Assembly (NCBI GenBank): GCA_964649445.1
Contig: CAZYPS010000002.1
Span: 1 to 64,000, forward strand
Direction of reading: 5' to 3'
Length of the DNA: 64,000 nt
From: JAGXLP01 sp964649445
GTDB taxonomy: Bacteria; Bipolaricaulota; Bipolaricaulia; M55B111
Under the pieces are notes generated by a model. It ran no database searches and was not told where the DNA came from. It was given only the letters and a program-made list of their open reading frames with translations. The translations under genes and the position numbers were made by a program. Positions 34,922-44,339 of this stretch are shown piece by piece. Positions within the stretch are counted from its first letter, which is position 1; every line of letters begins with the position of its first letter.

Positions 34922-35362
34922 ATGAAATCGCTAATTCAGGTAGTCGAAAATGCTGAAGTAGAGATCGAGGGAGAAGTTGAAGGCTCAATCGATTACGGAA
35001 TGGTGATCTTTCTTGGAGTTAAACAGGGCGACGGTCGGACTCAATTGGAGGAATTACTGGATAAAATAGTCGATCTCAGGATATTTCCAGATGAAGAGGG
35101 TAAAATGAACCTCTCAATTAAAAATATAAACGGAGAAATTCTTGTGGTTTCTCAGTTTACTCTGTACGCCGACGTGAGTTCGGGCCGAAGGCCGGGTTTT
35201 TCCCGGGCGGGAGACTACGAGGAGGCAAAATCACTCTACGAAGACTTTATAAAAGGTCTGGAAAAATCGCTCGAAACCAAGGTCGAGTCGGGTGAATTCG
35301 GGAGTCATATGAAGGTTGAATTGACCAACGACGGACCAATTACCTTCATGGTGGAAAGTTGA
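34922..35362 (+). CDS. dtd: D-aminoacyl-tRNA deacylase
   Basis: A 146-residue enzyme that hydrolyses D-amino acids (and glycine) from tRNA, protecting translation. It has the conserved active-site segment SQFTLYADVSSGRRPGFSRA and the C-terminal NDGPITFMVES cross-subunit motif. The start at 34922 is set by AAGGAGG seven bases upstream. A longer in-frame reading would run back into the DUF99 gene and adds residues not found in the family. The genomic setting is a group of translation-quality genes (dtd, rpmF, smpB). Confidence 0.93.
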   Translation: MKSLIQVVENAEVEIEGEVEGSIDYGMVIFLGVKQGDGRTQLEELLDKIVDLRIFPDEEGKMNLSIKNINGEILVVSQFTLYADVSSGRRPGFSRAGDYEEAKSLYEDFIKGLEKSLETKVESGEFGSHMKVELTNDGPITFMVES

Positions 35363-35425
35363 AAACCCACCCACCCTACATTAAAATCACATAAGTTTTG
35401 AGATTACAGAACACGAGGAGGAAAT

Positions 35426-35617
35426 ATGGCAGTACCCAAGTTTAGGACTTCGAGATCAAACAAAAGATCAAGACACGCAGGTAATAAACCGGTAGTAGAC
35501 CCTACTGCCACGGAATGTCCACATTGTCACGAGTTGAAACTCCCGCATCGCGTCTGTTCCAGCTGCGGTTATTACAAGGGAGAGCAAATACTACAAATTG
35601 AGGAAGAAGAGGAATAA
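35426..35617 (+). CDS. rpmF: Ribosomal protein L32
   Basis: A 63-residue protein of the large ribosomal subunit. The start MAVPKFRTSRSNKRSRH and the C4 zinc ribbon CPHC...CSSCGYYKG are diagnostic. It ends in a run of five glutamates, an acidic tail unusual for a ribosomal protein but in keeping with the acidic proteome. GAGGAGG precedes the ATG. Confidence 0.97.
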   Translation: MAVPKFRTSRSNKRSRHAGNKPVVDPTATECPHCHELKLPHRVCSSCGYYKGEQILQIEEEEE

Positions 35618-35666
35618 AGTAAGGCTCACAGAACCTTCCCAAGGTTCTCACGGCAGGCTCCTTACT
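35618..35666 (+). other. Nested RNA hairpin after rpmF
   Basis: An outer stem AGTAAGG/CCTTACT (35618-35624 with 35660-35666) encloses an inner stem AGAACCTT/AAGGTTCT (35630-35637 with 35641-35648) closed by only three C. The remaining unpaired bases form an asymmetric internal loop. There is no U-tract after it, so it is not a standard terminator. It could be a processing or stability element in the rpmF-smpB transcript, or a small regulatory leader. Confidence 0.4.
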
Positions 35667-35855
35667 CAAGGATATAGAAAGCTAGAGTTTAATTGTATAA
35701 AAAAGTAGATAGGTCTTTTCCAGTCGGAGCTATTTATAGGCTAATTTAACCAGCATCTAAACCTAACCTCTTTTAGGGAAATTACAGGCCCAGTTGGACT
35801 TCAAAATTTAAGTCAGTTAACTTTTCTTTACAAGAGGTCTTTAGAGGTTATTCCC

Positions 35856-36320
35856 ATGGGTAAAACGGTAGCAAGAAACAAGCGTGCATATCGGAATTTC
35901 GATTTTGAGGAGTACTACGAAGCGGGAATCGTCCTCAAAGGAACGGAAGTAAAGAGTCTCAGGGCCGGTAGATGTAGCCTTAAAGACGGTTACGCAAAAG
36001 TTACCGACGGAGAGGCTTTCCTTCACAATGTCCATATAGCTCGATACGAAGAAGGTAACAGGGAAAATCACGAACCAAGACGGAAGAGAAAACTCTTGCT
36101 GCGTAAACCCGAGATCAAAAGGCTGATAGGGAAAACACAGCAAAAAGGATACTCCCTTATTCCTTTGGAAATCTATTTCAAGGGTGGTTATGCAAAGGTA
36201 AAACTTGGACTGGGAGAGGGAAGAAAGAAGCACGATAAACGTCAGAAGATCAAGGAAAAAGACCAACAGAGGCGCATTGAAAAAGAACTCAAGGAGCGAA
36301 GCCGAAACGAGTATCGATAA
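35856..36320 (+). CDS. smpB: SsrA-binding protein SmpB
   Basis: A 154-residue OB-fold protein that delivers tmRNA to stalled ribosomes. Family motifs are present: ARNKRAYRNFDFEEYYEAGIVLKGTEVKSLRAGRCSLKDGY at the start, the EGNRENHEPRRKRKLLLRK segment, and a basic tail KKHDKRQKIKEKDQQRR. TAGAGG precedes the ATG. The tmRNA gene itself is not in this window. The macro-domain gene starts two bases after its stop. Confidence 0.97.
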   Translation: MGKTVARNKRAYRNFDFEEYYEAGIVLKGTEVKSLRAGRCSLKDGYAKVTDGEAFLHNVHIARYEEGNRENHEPRRKRKLLLRKPEIKRLIGKTQQKGYSLIPLEIYFKGGYAKVKLGLGEGRKKHDKRQKIKEKDQQRRIEKELKERSRNEYR

Positions 36321-36322
36321 AG

Positions 36323-36880
36323 ATGGCTAAAACCGACGAATCCCGGGTTACAAAAAAAGTCGACGGTTCAAAGATTGAACTTGTCAGAGGGGATATAACA
36401 AAACAGGAAACGGAAGCAGTAGTAAATGCCGCAAACAAAAAACTGGCACCCGGGGGAGGAGTGGCGGGAGCCATTCACCGAGCTGCTGGGGACCAATTAT
36501 GGGAAGAATGTAAAGGGCTTGGTGGATGCGAAACCGGAGAAGCCAAGTTAACTAAAGGATACGAACTACCAGCCAACTACGTGATCCATACCGTGGGTCC
36601 TGTTTACAGCAACTCTCCGGAAGATCCAAAACTCCTGGAAGCTTCCTACCGAAATAGCCTGGAACTTGCCCGAGAAACCGGAATCGAAAGCGTATCGTTT
36701 CCCGCCTTAAGTACAGGAGCATTTGGATATCCCGAAAAAAAGGCCGGAGAAATAGCATTTAAGACGATAATTGATTTTCTGAAACAAAATTCTAAACCCG
36801 ATCTCGTCCGGTTGGTGCTTTACGGTAAGTCCTCTTTCGATCTACATAGAGAATTATTGAGCAATATCTCCGAGGATTGA
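36323..36880 (+). CDS. Macro domain protein (ADP-ribose hydrolase type)
   Basis: A 185-residue single macro domain of the MacroD class. Seen are EAVVNAANKKLAPGGGVAGAIHRAAG (catalytic Asn and glycine-rich loop), GCETGEAKLTKGYELPANYVIHTVGP and SVSFPALSTGAFGYPEKKAGEIA. Such proteins remove ADP-ribose from proteins or nucleic acids, or deacetylate O-acetyl-ADP-ribose. It follows smpB by two bases without a strong ribosome site of its own, so it is likely coupled to smpB. The substrate is not shown by the sequence. Confidence 0.9.
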   Translation: MAKTDESRVTKKVDGSKIELVRGDITKQETEAVVNAANKKLAPGGGVAGAIHRAAGDQLWEECKGLGGCETGEAKLTKGYELPANYVIHTVGPVYSNSPEDPKLLEASYRNSLELARETGIESVSFPALSTGAFGYPEKKAGEIAFKTIIDFLKQNSKPDLVRLVLYGKSSFDLHRELLSNISED

Positions 36881-36947
36881 CTTTACTTCAAACCCCGGAG
36901 CGGAAATTTAATTTATCCTGACAACTAAACTGACTAGAGGTTATTTT

Positions 36948-36986
36948 ATGAAGTTCCTTTTAAAAAATTATGACAAAAGAAGATAA
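36948..36986 (+). CDS. Possible 12-codon leader peptide upstream of pyrG
   Basis: A short open frame encodes MKFLLKNYDKRR and stops one base before the pyrG ATG. Its ribosome site (TAGAGG, seven bases before the ATG) closely resembles the one used by smpB 1.1 kb upstream. By contrast, pyrG has only a weak AGAAGA of its own. Translational coupling of pyrG to this minicistron is a reasonable inference. Confidence 0.45.
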   Translation: MKFLLKNYDKRR

Positions 36987-36987
36987 T

Positions 36988-38610
36988 ATGACAGATGACT
37001 TTAACAGTTCCGAGAAGAAGTATATTTTTGTTACAGGAGGAGTACTTTCCGGACTCGGAAAAGGAATAGTAGCTGCCTCACTCGGGCTGCTCCTGAAATC
37101 GCGGGGATACAAGCCGACTCTCCAGAAGGTTGACCCGTACTTAAACATTGATGCTGGAACGATGAATCCTTACCAGCACGGTGAGGTGTTCGTAACCGAC
37201 GACGGAGCCGAAACGGACCTGGATCTGGGGCATTACGAAAGGTTTATCAACGAGGACTTATCAGGAGCAAACAACGTCACTACCGGAAAAGTCTATTCTT
37301 CCGTTATGGAAAAGGAACGAAAAGGAGAGTATCTGGGCAAGACGGTCCAGATAATTCCTCATATTACGGACGAGATAAAACGAGACATAAACGAACCGCT
37401 CCGTGGCTCGGAATCGGACCTTATCATAACGGAAATCGGCGGAACAGTTGGGGATATAGAAAGTTTGCCCTTCCTCGAAGCACTGAGACAGATGAAGGAC
37501 GAAATCCCTCCGGAAAACGTGGCTTTTATACATTTAACGCTGGTGCCTTACCTGAAGACGTCCAAAGAGCTCAAGACGAAACCAACCCAGCACAGCGTAA
37601 AAGAATTACGGGGTATCGGAATAACCCCCGATATGATAGTTGCCAGATGTGATCGTCCCTTACCACAGTCGGTCCGGAAGAAAATAGGTCTATTCTGTGA
37701 CGTCCCAACAAAAAACGTCATAGAAGGTCGCAATTTGGACATTATCTACGAAGTCCCGCTGGCAATGGCCGACGAAGAGCTCGACGAAAGAGTTCTGGAA
37801 AAATTGAATTTACCCAAACGAGACCAGAATCTTTCAAACTGGACTTCCAGGGTAGAAAGGATAAAAAACCCCGATGAGAAGGTAACTATAGGCATGTTCG
37901 GAAAATATACCGAACTGGAAGACGCCTATATCAGCATTACCGAGGCCTTTCAACACGGCGCGGCAGAAACAGGTATTAAGCCAGAGTTTTCCTGGTTCTC
38001 TTCAGAGGATCTGGAGCAAGACGAACTCGGTGGTCACATGGAAGAAGTCGACGGAGTAGTCATACCTCCGGGATTTGGGGAACGCGGCGTTGAAGGTAAG
38101 ATCGCCACTGCTAAGATAGCCCGTGAGAACCAGGTACCCTTATTTGGTATATGTCTCGGTATGCAGGTAGCTACCATCGAGTTCGCCCGAAACGTAATAG
38201 GATTGGAAGAGGCAAACAGTACCGAGTTCGAACCGGATGCCTCCGATCTCGTAATTGACTTGTTGCCGGAACAAATCGATATAGAAAATAAAGGTGGAAC
38301 CATGCGCCTCGGCAGCTATGAAACTACGATAAAAGACGGAACGAAGACTAGGGAAATATACGAAAAAAAGACAATAAAGGAAAGACACAGACACCGATAC
38401 GAGTTCAACAACGATTACAGGGAGGCATTCGAAAAAGAGGGAATGGAGCTGGTTGCCACTTCATTGGAGGGCCAGCTTGTCGAAATAATAGAGCTCAGAG
38501 ATCACCCTTGGTTTATCGGAGTCCAGTTTCATCCCGAATTTAAGTCCCGGCTAGAGGACCCACATCCTCTTTTCACCAGCTTCCTCAGAGCCTGCGACCG
38601 GGAAGCTTAA
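36988..38610 (+). CDS. pyrG: CTP synthase
   Basis: It makes CTP from UTP, ATP and glutamine. The N-terminal synthetase domain begins KYIFVTGGVLSGLGKGIVAASLGLLLKSRG and has the DPYLNIDAGTMNPYQHGEVFVTDDGAE metal/UTP region. The C-terminal glutamine amidotransferase has the cysteine nucleophile in GICLGMQVA and the His/Glu pair in FHPEF. From 36988 it is 540 residues, normal length. This start is chosen over an ATG 18 bases earlier because the latter has no ribosome site and overlaps the putative leader ORF. Its stop overlaps the convergent lgt stop by four bases. Confidence 0.97.
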   Translation: MTDDFNSSEKKYIFVTGGVLSGLGKGIVAASLGLLLKSRGYKPTLQKVDPYLNIDAGTMNPYQHGEVFVTDDGAETDLDLGHYERFINEDLSGANNVTTGKVYSSVMEKERKGEYLGKTVQIIPHITDEIKRDINEPLRGSESDLIITEIGGTVGDIESLPFLEALRQMKDEIPPENVAFIHLTLVPYLKTSKELKTKPTQHSVKELRGIGITPDMIVARCDRPLPQSVRKKIGLFCDVPTKNVIEGRNLDIIYEVPLAMADEELDERVLEKLNLPKRDQNLSNWTSRVERIKNPDEKVTIGMFGKYTELEDAYISITEAFQHGAAETGIKPEFSWFSSEDLEQDELGGHMEEVDGVVIPPGFGERGVEGKIATAKIARENQVPLFGICLGMQVATIEFARNVIGLEEANSTEFEPDASDLVIDLLPEQIDIENKGGTMRLGSYETTIKDGTKTREIYEKKTIKERHRHRYEFNNDYREAFEKEGMELVATSLEGQLVEIIELRDHPWFIGVQFHPEFKSRLEDPHPLFTSFLRACDREA

Positions 38611-39407
38611 CTCCTCCCAGGATCCTCGGGAAGGTAAAGCTTTCTATCGAGAAGGTAGTAACCGGACCAACCAACTACCAGGATACTGGCAAGGTGAGCA
38701 GCTCTAATTGGCCCGATCCAGAGGCTTCCCGCTCGAAAGAAACTCACTAATGACCGGCCAATTGAATAGGAAATCAAATATATAATCCCAATGAACCCCG
38801 GTCTGTATCTTCCCTTTCTCAGCCTCCATAAAAAGACAAATATCAGGAGATTGAGGATCATCTCGTAAATCATCGTCGGATGGAGGCTCTGATTGGGAAA
38901 TTCACTTCCGGCCGCCGTGTTGGATTGGAAAACTAATCCCCAGGGAAGTTCCGTGGGATAACCATGAGCATCCCCATTTAATAGATTACCCGCTCTACCG
39001 ATAGCCTGACCCATAATCAGGGCAGGTGCCAGGGCGTCGAAGAACCTACGGAATTCTACCTTTTTCAACTTTACGAAGATAAGCAATCCGACGAGACCTC
39101 CAATCAGCCCTCCGTGGATGGCCAGGCCAGATAGACTAAACCTTGTACCGCTTCTCAGCCCGACAATAGCAAGGGGGGTTCTTCGGAAATAATCGAGATA
39201 GAACAGGACATAATACAGACGGGCTCCGACCAAACCCAGAGGAAACGAGAGAAGGACGAAATCTATCAGATCGTTAAAATCCAGATCAAGACCCTTTCTC
39301 CTGGTTTCTTGATTCAGAATCACCAAGCCCGATAACAGGGCTCCTGCATAGGCTATCCCATACCATCTAACCGTAAATGGGCCCAGAGTAAAAGCAATTG
39401 GCTTCAA
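38607..39407 (-). CDS. lgt: Prolipoprotein diacylglyceryl transferase
   Basis: An inner-membrane enzyme that attaches diacylglycerol to the lipobox cysteine of lipoproteins. It shows about seven membrane segments, the AIHGGLIGG motif with an essential histidine, and the Lgt signature as GRAGNLLNGDAHG (slightly divergent from the usual GRxxNFxNxE). A TTG start at 39407 is favoured because GGTGG lies seven bases before it; a TTG two codons earlier has no spacing for ribosome binding. It overlaps or abuts the DUF445 stop. Lgt shows that lipoproteins are made, although the binding proteins in this window lack lipoboxes. Confidence 0.93.
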   Translation of the reverse strand: MKPIAFTLGPFTVRWYGIAYAGALLSGLVILNQETRRKGLDLDFNDLIDFVLLSFPLGLVGARLYYVLFYLDYFRRTPLAIVGLRSGTRFSLSGLAIHGGLIGGLVGLLIFVKLKKVEFRRFFDALAPALIMGQAIGRAGNLLNGDAHGYPTELPWGLVFQSNTAAGSEFPNQSLHPTMIYEMILNLLIFVFLWRLRKGRYRPGFIGIIYLISYSIGRSLVSFFRAGSLWIGPIRAAHLASILVVGWSGYYLLDRKLYLPEDPGRS

Positions 39408-39409
39408 GT

Positions 39410-41014
39410 TCAACCACCAAAGGTTATAATGAGAATCTGTAGAAGCCCTATAAGGAAACCTATCAAAGCTCCAAACCAGGTAATAGCCCTAAATTGATTT
39501 CCAGTCACGTCAAGTATCAACCGCTCAACCCGGAGAGTCGAGAACTCCTCCACTTCACTCTTAATGAGTTCTTTTACGTTCAGAGCGTTTAGAATATTTG
39601 ATCCTTCCCGGGCAACAATTACCGTTAGTTGGTCCATTAAAGGACCTGCAAAAGGAGTAAGTAATTCCGGATCAATCCATCGAGAGAGTCTCCCCATTTC
39701 TTTTCTCTGGAGGTCCCTAATTTTTTTTTCTATTATCGAGCCGAACCTATTCTGAACTCTTTCAGACTTTAATGAGTCAATTACGTAGCCGCTGATTGCT
39801 CTGACCAGCGCCTCCTTTTCCCCTTCTCCATCCAGCTCTGTTAGCTCACTCACTTTCCTGTGCTCCGAGTTTTTCAGGACAAGTACGAGACCTTCCAGGA
39901 CTAGTGATTGGAAGCGCTCGTTCTTTATCAGTGTAACGGAAAGATCCGTCAGAATATTACCCAGCTTTTCCTCCCATTTATCACTCCACCCCAATTCAGA
40001 AAGATCCTTCTCGAGAATCTTTGCCAGCGAGTCGGCTGCGGAGTCCGTTATCTCCTTCCTTACCTCTTCCCGCTCCAACAATTCCTTAAGTCTCGGAACC
40101 CCGTCCTCAATTATTTCTTCGACCCTTGCTCTCAACTTCTCTTTTGGTAGAACCAGAGTTTCAAGGAATCCAAGCTTTATTTGGTCCCAGACCGAGTCCT
40201 CTTCGAACTCACCGTGAATCTTTTCGTCAAGCAGGTTGATAACAAGATTCTCGATCCTGGCCCGCAACTCCGGACGGTTGAGTAGATCCGCACCTCTTCT
40301 GAGAAAAGACGGAAGGTTGGTTTCAACCTGACGGATGACCAATTCCGTAAGATCCCCACCCAGGTAATCTTTTAAGCAACCCCCCTCCTCCCTGAGTTCT
40401 GCGATCTTTGCCTCCCAGTACTTTCCAATGTTTTCCTCTAGATGTTCACTCTCCGCCAGTCCTGAAAGTAACTTTTCCAGCTTTAAAGTTAATTCTTCGT
40501 AAGACATCCGCTCTACCAATTCCCCAATTCTCTTTTCTGAAAGATCCTCAACTCCGGCTTCTACTAATTTACTTAGAATGTTCTCTAGTTCTTCTCCGGA
40601 TATAAACCTTTCTATATTGTCCTGCAGTTTTTCAGCCAGATTATCCGAGAGAGTCTCCATGTCCGGCTCCGAGCCTTCCGGTATCATCTCCTTAATTGAT
40701 CCAAGATCTCTAGTAAGAAAACTTTCTATCCAGCCCTCTAAAGCTTCCTTCAGATCCGACTTCACTTCGGGGGATCCAAGCCTTGACTTGAGGGCTGGAG
40801 GAGTTAACAGGTGCTCGCCTACCGCCTTCCCGATATTTTCAGCTATATCAGCTTTCCGCCTGGGAATAAGGCCCGGTGTAAACGGTATCCGGAGTCCAAA
40901 CAATTCTTTTTTCTCGAGCGGCCTAAATAACATCCTTATTGCTATCCAGTTTGTCGAATAGCCAATTACACTTGCTACCAGAGGAAGTCCGAGTAAATAT
41001 AGATCAAAATCCAT
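39410..41014 (-). CDS. DUF445 family membrane protein
   Basis: A 534-residue protein with one hydrophobic segment at the start (followed by SVIGYSTNWIAIRMLFRPLE, the family hallmark) and one or two at the end (ITWFGALIGFLIGLLQILIITFGG). Between them lies a long helical, highly charged region with repeated PELR/VEELI-type patterns. Many family members are nearer 400 residues, so the central helical part is extended. Function is unknown; the topology suggests a large cytoplasmic or periplasmic coiled domain held at both ends. GGGAGT precedes the ATG, and lgt follows directly. Confidence 0.85.
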   Translation of the reverse strand: MDFDLYLLGLPLVASVIGYSTNWIAIRMLFRPLEKKELFGLRIPFTPGLIPRRKADIAENIGKAVGEHLLTPPALKSRLGSPEVKSDLKEALEGWIESFLTRDLGSIKEMIPEGSEPDMETLSDNLAEKLQDNIERFISGEELENILSKLVEAGVEDLSEKRIGELVERMSYEELTLKLEKLLSGLAESEHLEENIGKYWEAKIAELREEGGCLKDYLGGDLTELVIRQVETNLPSFLRRGADLLNRPELRARIENLVINLLDEKIHGEFEEDSVWDQIKLGFLETLVLPKEKLRARVEEIIEDGVPRLKELLEREEVRKEITDSAADSLAKILEKDLSELGWSDKWEEKLGNILTDLSVTLIKNERFQSLVLEGLVLVLKNSEHRKVSELTELDGEGEKEALVRAISGYVIDSLKSERVQNRFGSIIEKKIRDLQRKEMGRLSRWIDPELLTPFAGPLMDQLTVIVAREGSNILNALNVKELIKSEVEEFSTLRVERLILDVTGNQFRAITWFGALIGFLIGLLQILIITFGG

Positions 41015-41604
41015 AAATTACTCCCGAAAGTTGTTCCAATCAAAGAAATTACTTTCGCCAAGAGGCCGAGCCAAATAACTAAATATCCCTGGTGGAATTC
41101 CTATTTTACGATTCAATAATCTGATTTAATAAGTACGTCGACTAATCAATTTAATTTAAGCTTATTTGCCAAAATAGCTTTACCATAAAGTTAATCTGGT
41201 TACTTTTTAAATATAGGCTCCAGTACCGGGAAAAGAAAGCTGGAGTAAGTTCTATGTCCGCAATAATCCGATCAAAGAACCACTATAGGACTTTAACCAA
41301 AGCTTCTCGAATGGAAAAATTAACCGTTTCAAATAAACCACAGGACCTTTATAATAAGTTCTGACAGTATATAAATTCTTCTTCTTTGCTTAAATTAAGC
41401 TATTACAATCACGCCAGAGAGTTGCGAAACAAAAAAGAGTGGGTAAAATAAGGGGGTTATCGGTTTTAACTGTCTATCCAGTTCATTTGCAGACCATTAT
41501 TTTCTCAAAAAGACCAGGAACACAAACAAAAAAGAGATACTATAAATAGATGGTTAATGGTTGAATAGAGGTCGTAATCATGATATCACGCTTGGAGGGG
41601 TAAG
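41015..41604. other. 590-base intergenic region between divergent genes
   Basis: This AT-rich gap separates DUF445 (minus) from the acyl-CoA synthetase gene (plus). It contains a small hairpin CTCCAG/CTGGAG (41218-41223 with 41240-41245) and a TATAAT at 41350-41355 without a good -35. A 36-codon open frame at 41254-41364 has GGAG eight bases upstream but no other support. I see no RNA gene. Confidence 0.5.
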
Positions 41605-44283
41605 ATGCCAGCTGAAAAACTTGATAAAATTTTCAATCCGGACTCATTAGCCGTAATCGGGGCGAGCGAAAAGGAAGGCTCCGTTGGGGCTACTCTGATG
41701 CAGAACATCGTAAATGGCTTCGAAGGGGATATATATCCTGTCAACATTAACCGGGAAACTGTAATGGATATCGAGGCGTTTTCTAGCGTCAAAGATATCG
41801 ATAGCGAAGTTGACCTTGCCATAATAGCTACTCCGGCAAAGACAGTTCCCGATATAGTTGACGATTGTGGAAGATCAGGTATTGAAGCAGGGATAGTAAT
41901 TTCAGCAGGATTTAGCGAAGCGGGCAACGAGGGAAAGAGACTGGAAGAAAAGCTAGAGTCCGCAAGGCAAAGATATGGAATGAGGTTACTAGGACCCAAT
42001 TGCCTGGGAACCATCCGGCCCGGTCAGAACCTGAACCTTACATTCCTCCGGAAAGATCCAACCCCTGGCAAGGTCGCATTCCTATCTCAGAGTGGAGCCA
42101 TGGGCTCGGCAATACTCGATTGGTCCACCAAAGCAAAAGTCGGGTTCAGCGCTTTCGTATCTGTAGGAAACATGCTGGATATCGACTTCGGCGACCTGAT
42201 AGATTACTTCGGCCAGGATCCAAAAACAAGTAGTATCATAATGTATATGGAGACGGTCAAACACGCTGAGAAGTTCATGAGTGCGGCGAGAGGTTTCGCT
42301 AGAACTAAACCAATTCTCGTAGTGAAAGCGGGTAAATATTCCAAAAGCGCCGAAGCCGTAGCTTCTCACACTGGATCACTTGCTGGAGAGGATCAAATAT
42401 ACGATGCAGCGTTCAAGCGAGTTGGTGTGACCAGGGTCTCTGACGTCGACGATCTGTTCAGTAGCTCGGAAACGCTGAGCAAACAGAACCTTCCTGAAGG
42501 ACCAAAAATGGCCGTAGTAACAAACGCCGGAGGACCGGGGATAATGACCACGGACGCAATACTTGATTCCGGAGGTGAATTAGCTAATCTAAGCCCCGAG
42601 ACGGAAAAAGAGTTAACAGAGCTATTGCCCGAACATGCCAGCGTAAAAAATCCCGTTGATGTTCTGGGTGATGCGGGATCATCACGGTACAAAGGGGCAA
42701 TAAAAATATGTCAGGAGGACGAAAACGTAGACGGCGTAATTGTAATATACGCACCTCAAGGTGAAGCTTCTGCGAAGGACGCTGCGGAAGCAGTAGCATC
42801 AGTTTCAAAACAAACGGAGAAGCCGATAGTCACGTCTTTTATGGGGGCTGGTGAAGTTGCTCAAGGAAGGGAATTCCTGCGAAGGGAAAACGTGCCAACC
42901 AGACCTACACCGGAGCAGGCAATAAGCGCTTATATGTACATGCATCGGTATGCTCGAAACCTCGAACTTCTTTACGAGACTCCCGAGGAGCTTCCGGTAA
43001 ATAACCAGCCACCACACCACCACTTAAAAGCTATGGTAAGAAAGGTCTTGAGATCCGAGAGATCAACGCTCACTGAAGTCGAGTCGAAGAAATTTCTCGA
43101 CACTTACGACATTCCCACTTCCACCACTAAAGTTGCGGAATCAGCCAACCAGGCAGCAAACAAAGCTTACGAAATCGGCTACCCCGTAGTTTTGAAAGTT
43201 TATTCTCACGATATTACCCACAAAACTGATGTGGGTGGCGTCGAGCTAAACCTGCAAAGCAAGGAAGAAGTTAGGGAAGCCTACGAACGAATAGTGTCAC
43301 GAGCCAAGAACCACCAACCTTCAGCCGAGATACAGGGAGTAACCGTTCAGAAAATGTACTCCAATGTTGACTATGAACTTATTCTCGGATCAAAGAAGGA
43401 TCCATTGTTTGGTGCGTCTATCCTGTTTGGCCGTGGTGGTACCGGAGTCGAGCTTTACAAGGACACCGCAGCTGGTTTTCCTCCCCTGAATCAGGTACTG
43501 GCTCATAGACTTATGGAAGACACAAAAGTATACCAGTTATTGAAAGGATACAGGGGAAAAGAAGGTGCTAATATCCGGGAACTCGAGAAGCAGCTGGTCA
43601 GGTTTTCCCAGTTAATAATTGACTTTCCTGAAATTAAAGAAATCGATATTAACCCTCTTGCCGTTATAGATGGGTCTTTCAAAGCCCTTGATGCAAGGAT
43701 AATTCTTGACAAGGACTATGCGGGCAAGAGAATAGAAAAAACTCACGAACATCTTGCCATAGAACCATATCCGAGACAGTACGTGGAAGACTGGAGGTTG
43801 GACGACGGCAGGAACGTAACCCTAAGACCGATAAAACCGGAGGACGAACCGTTGGAGTTCGAGCTGTTCGACTCCTTCTCTGACAAGACGTGGCGCCAGC
43901 GGTTCTTTGGGCCAAGAACGGAGATCTCCCACAAGGAAATGACTCGATATACAAATATAGACTACAGGCGGGAGATGGCAATTATCGGCATTTTGGAGGA
44001 GAACGGAGAAAAGAGAATGATCGGAGTGGGGCGATTGATCATAGGGCCCAACCAGGACACCGGAGAGTACGCTGTTGTAGTGGGAGATCCGTGGCAGAGG
44101 TTGGGTCTCGGAGAGAAGCTCACGGATTCAATAATCGGCGTAGCCGAGGATAAAAATCTCGAAACTATCTACGCTACGATATTGAAAGACAACAAGCCAA
44201 TGCTACAGCTGGTCCGCAAGATGGGATTCGTGGAGAAAGAGAGGGATTCAGATACTGTTAAGATGGTGTTGGAACTCAGGTAG
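41605..44283 (+). CDS. ADP-forming acyl-CoA synthetase fused to GNAT acetyltransferase
   Basis: An 892-residue protein. The N-terminal 460 residues are the CoA-binding/succinyl-CoA-synthetase-like alpha part (DSLAVIGASEKEGSVG, LLGPNCLGTI, SQSGAMGSAILDW). Residues about 480-705 are the ATP-grasp beta part (VLKVYSHDITHKTDVGGVELNL, EIDINPLAV). The last 165 residues are a GNAT domain (LRPIKPEDEPLEFELFDSFSD). The layout is that of the Pat/PatZ protein acetyltransferases that inactivate acetyl-CoA synthetase. However, the phospho-histidine is kept at H255 (SHTGSLAG), so the ADP-forming acetate-plus-ATP reaction may be active. It lies directly upstream of acs, its likely target. GGAGGGG precedes the ATG. 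Confidence 0.9.
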   Translation: MPAEKLDKIFNPDSLAVIGASEKEGSVGATLMQNIVNGFEGDIYPVNINRETVMDIEAFSSVKDIDSEVDLAIIATPAKTVPDIVDDCGRSGIEAGIVISAGFSEAGNEGKRLEEKLESARQRYGMRLLGPNCLGTIRPGQNLNLTFLRKDPTPGKVAFLSQSGAMGSAILDWSTKAKVGFSAFVSVGNMLDIDFGDLIDYFGQDPKTSSIIMYMETVKHAEKFMSAARGFARTKPILVVKAGKYSKSAEAVASHTGSLAGEDQIYDAAFKRVGVTRVSDVDDLFSSSETLSKQNLPEGPKMAVVTNAGGPGIMTTDAILDSGGELANLSPETEKELTELLPEHASVKNPVDVLGDAGSSRYKGAIKICQEDENVDGVIVIYAPQGEASAKDAAEAVASVSKQTEKPIVTSFMGAGEVAQGREFLRRENVPTRPTPEQAISAYMYMHRYARNLELLYETPEELPVNNQPPHHHLKAMVRKVLRSERSTLTEVESKKFLDTYDIPTSTTKVAESANQAANKAYEIGYPVVLKVYSHDITHKTDVGGVELNLQSKEEVREAYERIVSRAKNHQPSAEIQGVTVQKMYSNVDYELILGSKKDPLFGASILFGRGGTGVELYKDTAAGFPPLNQVLAHRLMEDTKVYQLLKGYRGKEGANIRELEKQLVRFSQLIIDFPEIKEIDINPLAVIDGSFKALDARIILDKDYAGKRIEKTHEHLAIEPYPRQYVEDWRLDDGRNVTLRPIKPEDEPLEFELFDSFSDKTWRQRFFGPRTEISHKEMTRYTNIDYRREMAIIGILEENGEKRMIGVGRLIIGPNQDTGEYAVVVGDPWQRLGLGEKLTDSIIGVAEDKNLETIYATILKDNKPMLQLVRKMGFVEKERDSDTVKMVLELR

Positions 44284-44339
44284 ATGAAACCTTAACAAAG
44301 ACTGTGAACCATTTAAGCTCACAAAAATTCGGGTAAAAC

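Noticed and set aside
35618..35855. tmRNA gene next to smpB
   Set aside because: No tRNA-Ala-like ends or tag-coding frame can be seen here or after smpB.
41254..41364. 36-codon frame with GGAG upstream in the acetate-module gap
   Set aside because: Single weak ribosome site, no promoter and no recognisable feature; kept only as part of the gap description.
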